DNA of 64,000 nt from Lentisphaeria bacterium UBA4640. Its GTDB lineage: Bacteria; Verrucomicrobiota; Lentisphaeria; Victivallales; UBA1829. The stretch's first letter is position 1; every line of letters begins with the position of its first letter. Shown here in pieces: positions 59,981 to 64,000 of this stretch. Where the stretch lies: the NCBI GenBank assembly GCA_002405835.1, contig DHMO01000025.1, forward strand, positions 43,130-107,129, given 5' to 3'. The notes under the pieces are model-generated. The model had not been told where the DNA came from, searched no databases, and worked only from the letters and a program-made list of their open reading frames with translations. The position numbers and the translations under genes were made by a program.

Positions 59981-61114
59981 ATGCCTGTACAGCTTTATCT
60001 TGACAATGCCGCGTCGTCCCGCCCGTTCGACTGGGCGCTCGACTGTTTCGTCTCCGCCGCAAAAGAATTCTTCGGCAATCAGGAGGCCGCCGGAGCTTTC
60101 GGGCTCCGTTCCGCAAAAGCGGTGAAGGACGCCTCGGCGCGTCTCGCCTCCGCGCTCGCTCCGGGCGCATCCGTGCTCTGGTGCAACACCGGAACGGAGT
60201 CGCTCGCCGCTGCCGTTCATGCGCACTGCATGTCGCATCCCGGAACAGAGATTGTGACGACGAAAGCTGAACATCCCGCGCTCAAACAGGCGCTTCTCCG
60301 CTTCGGAAAAGCCTTTGGACTCACCGTCCGGACCGCCGATATCGGCAGGGACGGGCTGATCCGCACCGATTCGCTGATCCCGCTACTCAGTGCGCACACT
60401 TCGCTGCTGGCGGTTCACCATGTCAATGCGGAGACGGGCGCGGTTCAGAACCTCGTTGAACTGCGCGCTCTGCTCGATCAGCACGCTCCGAAAGCGCGTT
60501 TCCTTGCCGATACCACGCAGTCGGTCTGCAAAATTGCGGTTCCGTGGAAGGAGGCAAAACTGGATATGATGACCCTTTCCGGATGCAAAATCGGTGCGCC
60601 GTGCGGCGCGGCTCTGCTGTGGCGCGACACGCCGAACCGGACGGTTTCGAAGACTTTTCAGGCTTTGCGCGGAATTCATCACGCGGTCGGGCGCTGTCAG
60701 CCAGCCGCGGCGGTGACGATTGCAAAGGTCGTCGAAACACTGATTCCGAAACTCGCGGAACGGGCGGCGCGCATCGCGTCGATCCGCGCTTCCATACGGG
60801 CTTCGATTCCGGCGGAGACCGGGGTGATTGAGACGGTCGCTCCGGAGCATGCGTCGCCGTATATCCTGCATCTGATTTTTCCGCATCATCAGGGAGCTGT
60901 TCTGGTGCGGATTCTGGAAAGCGAAGGCATCTCGACCGCCGCGGGTTCCGCGTGCATGGCGGAAACGCCGTCGCCCTCGGAGACTCTGACCGCAATGGGA
61001 TACAACCGGACGCTTGCGTTCGGCGCGTTCCGTCTTTCGTTCTGGGACGATACGGCGGAGACGGATGCGGAAGTTTTCAAAAACGTTTTCAATCAGGCAT
61101 TGAAAAATTACTGA
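59981..61114 (+). CDS. Cysteine desulfurase-like PLP enzyme (NifS/IscS class V)
   Basis: A 377-residue aminotransferase class V protein. N terminus YLDNAASSRPFD, then His98 in AEHPALKQA, PLP Lys203 in LSGCKIGAPCG and the persulfide Cys325 in GSACMAETPSPSE. In typical IscS the residue before the PLP Lys is His (SxHK); here it is Cys. The loop with Cys325 resembles short-loop group I enzymes. The start is one base after the ftsI stop. It should feed sulfur to FeS assembly with the NifU-type gene that follows. Confidence 0.85.
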   Translation: MPVQLYLDNAASSRPFDWALDCFVSAAKEFFGNQEAAGAFGLRSAKAVKDASARLASALAPGASVLWCNTGTESLAAAVHAHCMSHPGTEIVTTKAEHPALKQALLRFGKAFGLTVRTADIGRDGLIRTDSLIPLLSAHTSLLAVHHVNAETGAVQNLVELRALLDQHAPKARFLADTTQSVCKIAVPWKEAKLDMMTLSGCKIGAPCGAALLWRDTPNRTVSKTFQALRGIHHAVGRCQPAAAVTIAKVVETLIPKLAERAARIASIRASIRASIPAETGVIETVAPEHASPYILHLIFPHHQGAVLVRILESEGISTAAGSACMAETPSPSETLTAMGYNRTLAFGAFRLSFWDDTAETDAEVFKNVFNQALKNY

Positions 61115-61127
61115 AAGATGTTATAGT
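61100..61127 (+). promoter_or_regulatory. Internal promoter for the NifU-like gene
   Basis: TTGAAA (61100-61105), 16 bases, then TATAGT (61122-61127), overlapping the end of the desulfurase gene. Confidence 0.6.
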
Positions 61128-61161
61128 TAGGGTATCAACATCTAACGGAAGGATTACGAAG

Positions 61162-61380
61162 ATGGAAGAGAAAATCAGAACGAAACTCGAAGAGCTCCGC
61201 GGCTTTCTCCAGGCCGACGGCGGCGATCTTGAGATTGTCTCAATCGAAGGCAAAACCGTCACCCTCGCGCTCAAGGGCGCCTGCGGCGGCTGTCCTCATG
61301 CAACCATGACCATCAAGGACGGCATCGAGCGCATCCTGCGTGATGAAATCGATCCCGAGATCGTTGTGGAACGCGCCTGA
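61162..61380 (+). CDS. NifU C-terminal-domain FeS scaffold protein
   Basis: A 72-residue NFU-type protein with the cluster-binding CxxC in ACGGCPHATMT. It should carry or transfer FeS clusters. GGAAGGA lies 8 bases before the ATG. It is a stand-alone C-terminal NifU domain, the minimal form of the family, next to a cysteine desulfurase, and is followed by a terminator. The other SUF/ISC scaffold genes are not in the window. Confidence 0.92.
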   Translation: MEEKIRTKLEELRGFLQADGGDLEIVSIEGKTVTLALKGACGGCPHATMTIKDGIERILRDEIDPEIVVERA

Positions 61381-61393
61381 TTGGCGTGAAATC

Positions 61394-61431
61394 TGCGCGG
61401 AGGGCTTCGGGCTTTCTCCGCGCATTTTTTG
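61394..61431 (+). terminator. Rho-independent terminator after the NifU-like gene
   Basis: A 9-bp stem (61394-61402 with 61416-61424), a 13-nt loop and a T6 tract. Confidence 0.88.
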
Positions 61432-61443
61432 TGTCGGCATTTT

Positions 61444-61908
61444 ATGAAGCAAGTTGAAGTTTACACGGATGGCGCGTGCCGCGGGAACCCCGGGCGCGGA
61501 GGATACGGCGTGGTGCTGAAATACCGCGATTTCCGCAAGGAAATGTCGCTCGGCTTTCTGCGGACCACAAACAACCGCATGGAAGTGCTCGCAGTCATTG
61601 CGGCATTGGAGGCGCTGAAGGAGCCGTGCATCCTCACAATCTATTCCGATTCCCGCTACCTCATTGATACCATGGAAAAAGGCTGGATCGACCGCTGGCG
61701 CAAAAACGGATGGAAAAACAAATCCGGCGATTCCGTCAAGAACATCGACCTCTGGCGGCGGCTTTTTGTCGCGAAGATCCGGCACCGCTGCAAATTCATC
61801 TGGGTCAAGGGACACGCCGAGAACCCCGAAAACAACCGTTGCGATGAACTCGCAACCGCCGCGGCCGACGGCGAAAATCTGCTCGACGACGAAGGTTTTT
61901 CCGGCTGA
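61444..61908 (+). CDS. rnhA: Ribonuclease HI
   Basis: Degrades RNA in RNA-DNA hybrids. It has 154 residues (E. coli 155). The catalytic residues Asp9, Glu47, Asp69 and Asp134 and His124 are all present (YTDGACRGNPG, NNRMEV, YSDSRYL, NRCDELA). An upstream GTG at 61429 is in frame but lies in the terminator; the ATG gives the normal N terminus. No clear ribosome site is seen. Confidence 0.95.
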   Translation: MKQVEVYTDGACRGNPGRGGYGVVLKYRDFRKEMSLGFLRTTNNRMEVLAVIAALEALKEPCILTIYSDSRYLIDTMEKGWIDRWRKNGWKNKSGDSVKNIDLWRRLFVAKIRHRCKFIWVKGHAENPENNRCDELATAAADGENLLDDEGFSG

Positions 61909-61914
61909 GTCCAG

Positions 61915-62871
61915 TTACACTTCCTTCGCCGGACCCGTGCTCTGGCGGATAAAGATGTTGTAATCAACCACAATGTCGCTTCCGATCGGTTCATTGTTCA
62001 GCATTTTGTTCAGAGTGACAACCGCATGCTTTGCCATGTAGGGAAAATTCTGTTCCACTCCGGTTATCGGAGGAATGCAGAACTTGTCGTAATCCGTCAG
62101 CCACCCGCAGACGGAGATGTCGTCCGGGACTTTTAACCCGAATCCATGCAGATAGCAGATGAGCTGCTGTACCTGCGATTCCTGAAAAGAGATGATGGCG
62201 GTCGCCTTGCGGTCCAGAATGAGGCGGAGGTTTTGGAGCATGGTTTCCTGCTGCCAGTTGTAGAAAAGCAGAAGGTCGTCCTGAAATCCGTATGTATGCA
62301 TGAAATCCTGGTAAATTTTGAATCTCTGAATATGAGCAGGGGAGGGCTGTGTCCCGTCTGTTGCTGCGGCTGCGGTAACAGCAATCCTGCGGTGCCCGAG
62401 CGCAATCAGATGACGGAGCAGCGCACTCATGGCCTGTTCATCGTTGGAGAGAATGGAGTAGATGCCGTCCAGGTGACGTGAGGTTGTGTTGATGCAGACC
62501 ATAGGCGCGCTGAAATGCTCGTTCCAGTATTTCACAAGACTGTCATTCTGGACAACGGCGATAGCTCCGGTGAGCGGATAGCTTTCAAGAATTTCCAGCT
62601 CCGTTTCCTGAATGGAGAGAAAATGACTGTTGGAAATTTCCAGAGCTTTTTGAAGCTCTTCCAGCAATTTTGCCCAGTAATAGCCGCTCCCATGCCCCGG
62701 CAGAATAATTGCAACGACTTTTCTGTTCTGCAGGTAGCCGAGGCGCAGCGCAGTTTCCAGAATTTTCCTCCGTGCATTTTCAGCAACTTGTCCTGACCCG
62801 TTCAGCGCCCGGGAAACCGTAGTTCTGGAATAGCCGGATTCCTCCACAATGTTCTGTATGCCGATCCGCAT
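61915..62871 (-). CDS. LacI-family transcriptional regulator
   Basis: A 318-residue regulator. The HTH is at about 4-25 (IQNIVEESGYSRTTVSRALNG), shorter at the N terminus than in LacI, with the hinge region LETALRLGYLQ next, then a periplasmic-binding-protein-like effector domain (VVAIILPGHGSG, then VPDDISVCGW). It is divergent from the second pseudopilin gene, so that operon is a likely target. GAGGAG is the ribosome site. The sugar or other effector is unknown. Confidence 0.9.
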   Translation of the reverse strand: MRIGIQNIVEESGYSRTTVSRALNGSGQVAENARRKILETALRLGYLQNRKVVAIILPGHGSGYYWAKLLEELQKALEISNSHFLSIQETELEILESYPLTGAIAVVQNDSLVKYWNEHFSAPMVCINTTSRHLDGIYSILSNDEQAMSALLRHLIALGHRRIAVTAAAATDGTQPSPAHIQRFKIYQDFMHTYGFQDDLLLFYNWQQETMLQNLRLILDRKATAIISFQESQVQQLICYLHGFGLKVPDDISVCGWLTDYDKFCIPPITGVEQNFPYMAKHAVVTLNKMLNNEPIGSDIVVDYNIFIRQSTGPAKEV

Positions 62872-62895
62872 GTCTTTTCTCCTCTGTTTTCCTGT

Positions 62896-62924
62896 AATAT
62901 ATACTCAATTCAAGGGAAAATCAA
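62896..62924 (-). promoter_or_regulatory. Promoter of the LacI-family gene
   Basis: TTGATT (62924-62919), 17 bases, then TATATT (62901-62896). Confidence 0.6.
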
Positions 62925-62988
62925 GCAAAATGTTTCACTTTGAGCTTTTGTGTGTCATTTTGTAAACTTTTTCAGTCTTTTTCCCTCT

Positions 62989-63016
62989 TGTCAAAAATGC
63001 GTTTCTGTGCTATAAT
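62989..63016 (+). promoter_or_regulatory. Promoter of the second pseudopilin operon
   Basis: TTGTCA (62989-62994), 16 bases, then a perfect TATAAT (63011-63016) with TGTGC before it. No clear LacI-type palindrome was found around it. Confidence 0.78.
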
Positions 63017-63090
63017 TATAGCAGTCGGGGATGACAGCGGTCTTTTTCCGGCAGGTTTGCGCAAAAAAACAAGAAAACAAAGAGTGAAAA

Positions 63091-63104
63091 ACAAACGAAA
63101 GGCA
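63091..63104 (+). promoter_or_regulatory. 14-nt leader shared with the first pseudopilin gene
   Basis: ACAAACGAAAGGCA, identical to 44255-44268. It contains the ribosome-binding core; the ATG is 9 bases after it. Confidence 0.6.
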
Positions 63105-63113
63105 GGTAAAACT

Positions 63114-63899
63114 ATGAAAAACAGATTAACGGAATGTGCGGGTTCAGATATGAGATATCTGAAGGGTAAATCCTGCAGATTTACCCTTATAGAACTCCTC
63201 GTGGTAATTGCCATCATCGCAATCCTTGCGGGCATGCTTCTGCCTGCGCTGAACTCGGCGCGGATGAAGGCTCATGCAATTTCATGTTCATCAAACTTGA
63301 AACAGTTCGGAATCGCGGCGGCTTCATATACTCAGACATTCAATGATTACTGGTGTCCGGGGACAACGAACTCCTGGAATAACGATGCCGGCTATGAAAA
63401 CTGCTGGCTTGTTTTGCTTTGGTCCGATGTGACAGGAAAGAAGAATTTTCCAAAAACAGCGGCGGAAGCTCCGAAGGTTTCTCCGGCGATCTGCCCGGGT
63501 GCAAAGCCGGAGGACCTTTTCACTCACAACGACAGACCAATTACGAATCTCGCCTGGAATGCCCGTCTTAGTGGATACTATAACGGGGCTATGAATTTCC
63601 GGAAAATCACAAAATGTAAAACTCCTTCACAGGCTGCAACTCTTTGGGATGTAAGCAACACGGATGCGGACACAAAAAGTGTTTGGGGAGCAACATCCAA
63701 TACCCGGGGGTATGACAATTCAAGTAGTGTAAAAAAGTGGACATCAATGCGTCATCCGGGAGGAAACGACAACATCCTGTATGTTGATGGCCATGTCGGA
63801 AGCGCGAATATTTATAAGCTGGTGGACAGTGCGGATTATCTGTACCGGACATTCCTTCCGGATTGTGCACGAAACGGATTCCGCCCCTGGCCCCTCTAA
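63114..63899 (+). CDS. Prepilin-signal H-X10-DG protein (pseudopilin-like)
   Basis: A 261-residue pseudopilin-like protein. A variable leader of about 23 residues ends in GKSCR before the prepilin motif FTLIELLVVIAIIAILAGM. Downstream, LNSARMKAHAISCSSNLKQFG is almost the same as in the gene at 44275. The C-terminal motif is RHPGGNDNILYVDGHV (His, ten residues, DG). The frame is open upstream to 62940, but the promoter lies inside that part and the ATG at 63114 follows the shared leader. It precedes a secreted-protein gene by 21 bases, mirroring the arrangement at 44275-45094. Confidence 0.88.
   Translation: MKNRLTECAGSDMRYLKGKSCRFTLIELLVVIAIIAILAGMLLPALNSARMKAHAISCSSNLKQFGIAAASYTQTFNDYWCPGTTNSWNNDAGYENCWLVLLWSDVTGKKNFPKTAAEAPKVSPAICPGAKPEDLFTHNDRPITNLAWNARLSGYYNGAMNFRKITKCKTPSQAATLWDVSNTDADTKSVWGATSNTRGYDNSSSVKKWTSMRHPGGNDNILYVDGHVGSANIYKLVDSADYLYRTFLPDCARNGFRPWPL
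63143..63188 (+). repeat. Two consecutive inverted repeats inside the prepilin leader codons
   Basis: The first has 9-bp perfect arms (63143-63151 with 63155-63163) and a 3-nt loop. The second has 11-bp perfect arms (63162-63172 with 63178-63188) and a 5-nt loop, sharing AA with the first. The right arm of the second covers the TTTACCCTT of the FTL codons. Confidence 0.8.
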
Positions 63900-63920
63900 T
63901 TTTAACGATAAGGAACAAGC

Positions 63921-64000
63921 ATGAACAAAACCTCAATTCTTCTTTTGCTGCCGTTTGCGCTGGCTGCAAACCCTGTCTTCAACGGTTCGTTTGAACTTGG
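63921..64000 (+). CDS. N-terminal part of a secreted protein (3' truncated)
   Basis: The first 26 codons are visible before the window ends. Residues 1 to about 16 (MNKTSILLLLPFALAA) are a signal peptide, then PVFNGSFEL, which resembles the start of carbohydrate-binding beta-sandwich domains (NGSFE motif) of secreted hydrolases. AAGGA lies 6 bases before the ATG. It follows the pseudopilin gene, as the glycoside hydrolase does in the other locus. Confidence 0.65.
   Translation, partial: MNKTSILLLLPFALAANPVFNGSFEL

Noticed and set aside
1..64000. tRNA, rRNA and CRISPR loci
   Set aside because: Intergenic spaces are short, and no cloverleaf, rRNA-like block or spaced repeat array was recognised by eye; a covariance-model scan would be needed to exclude a tRNA completely.

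Overview
The window looks like a chromosomal segment of a Gram-negative anaerobe of the PVC group, most likely Lentisphaerota (Victivallis-like). This is inferred from the gene mix, not from a marker gene. The clues are prepilin-signal/H-X9-DG proteins next to a secreted clan-A glycoside hydrolase, an Rnf complex, anaerobic (early-cobalt) cobalamin synthesis, and a short mraZ-rsmH-ftsL-ftsI cluster. No rRNA, tRNA, CRISPR array, phage or insertion sequence was recognised.

Layout. 1-315 is the 3' end of an unrecognised gene with a terminator. 399-6458 (minus) is a nitrogen-scavenging operon: formamidase amiF, then the urea/short-chain amide ABC transporter urtABCDE, behind a textbook sigma-54 promoter. 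6761-11963 (minus) is rnfABCDGE. 12190-31356 (minus) is one very tight ~19 kb operon: a HutW-like radical SAM protein, a FecBCD-type ABC transporter, flavodoxin-CbiK, CbiL, CobD-CobQ, CbiC, CbiD, CbiET, CbiFG, CbiH, CbiA, CbiB, CobC, CobU, CobT and CobS. It starts at a sigma-70 promoter followed by a cobalamin riboswitch.

31806-34411 (plus) is pyrG-xerD. A MATE exporter and a PabB-PabC fusion share a divergent promoter region. 37740-41998 (minus) encodes a secreted Lon-like S16 protease and a Sel1-repeat lipoprotein. 42402-48593 (plus) holds an AroD-like protein, an SDR protein, a pseudopilin-like protein, a 1016-residue glycoside hydrolase and a small secreted copy of its C-terminal module. 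48736-51819 (plus) holds an M20 peptidase, a membrane protein and a TM2/pseudopilin-like hybrid. A SNF2/SWIM helicase and a HigBA-type toxin-antitoxin pair follow on the minus strand.

56091-61380 (plus) is mraZ-rsmH-ftsL-ftsI, then a cysteine desulfurase and a NifU C-terminal protein. RNase HI and a LacI regulator converge. The LacI gene is divergent from a second pseudopilin-like gene and a truncated secreted-protein gene at the window edge.

The most unusual signals are: (i) both pseudopilin genes carry two consecutive inverted repeats inside the coding leader just before an identical 17-nt stretch encoding the prepilin motif, plus a shared 14-nt ribosome-binding leader; (ii) a riboswitch-led cobalamin operon whose first gene resembles a heme-degrading radical SAM enzyme; (iii) an exact 10-bp repeat array before mraZ; (iv) the sigma-54 promoter before amiF-urt. 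Several sigma-70-like promoters share a GTGC-TATAAT extended -10 with a 16-nt spacer.
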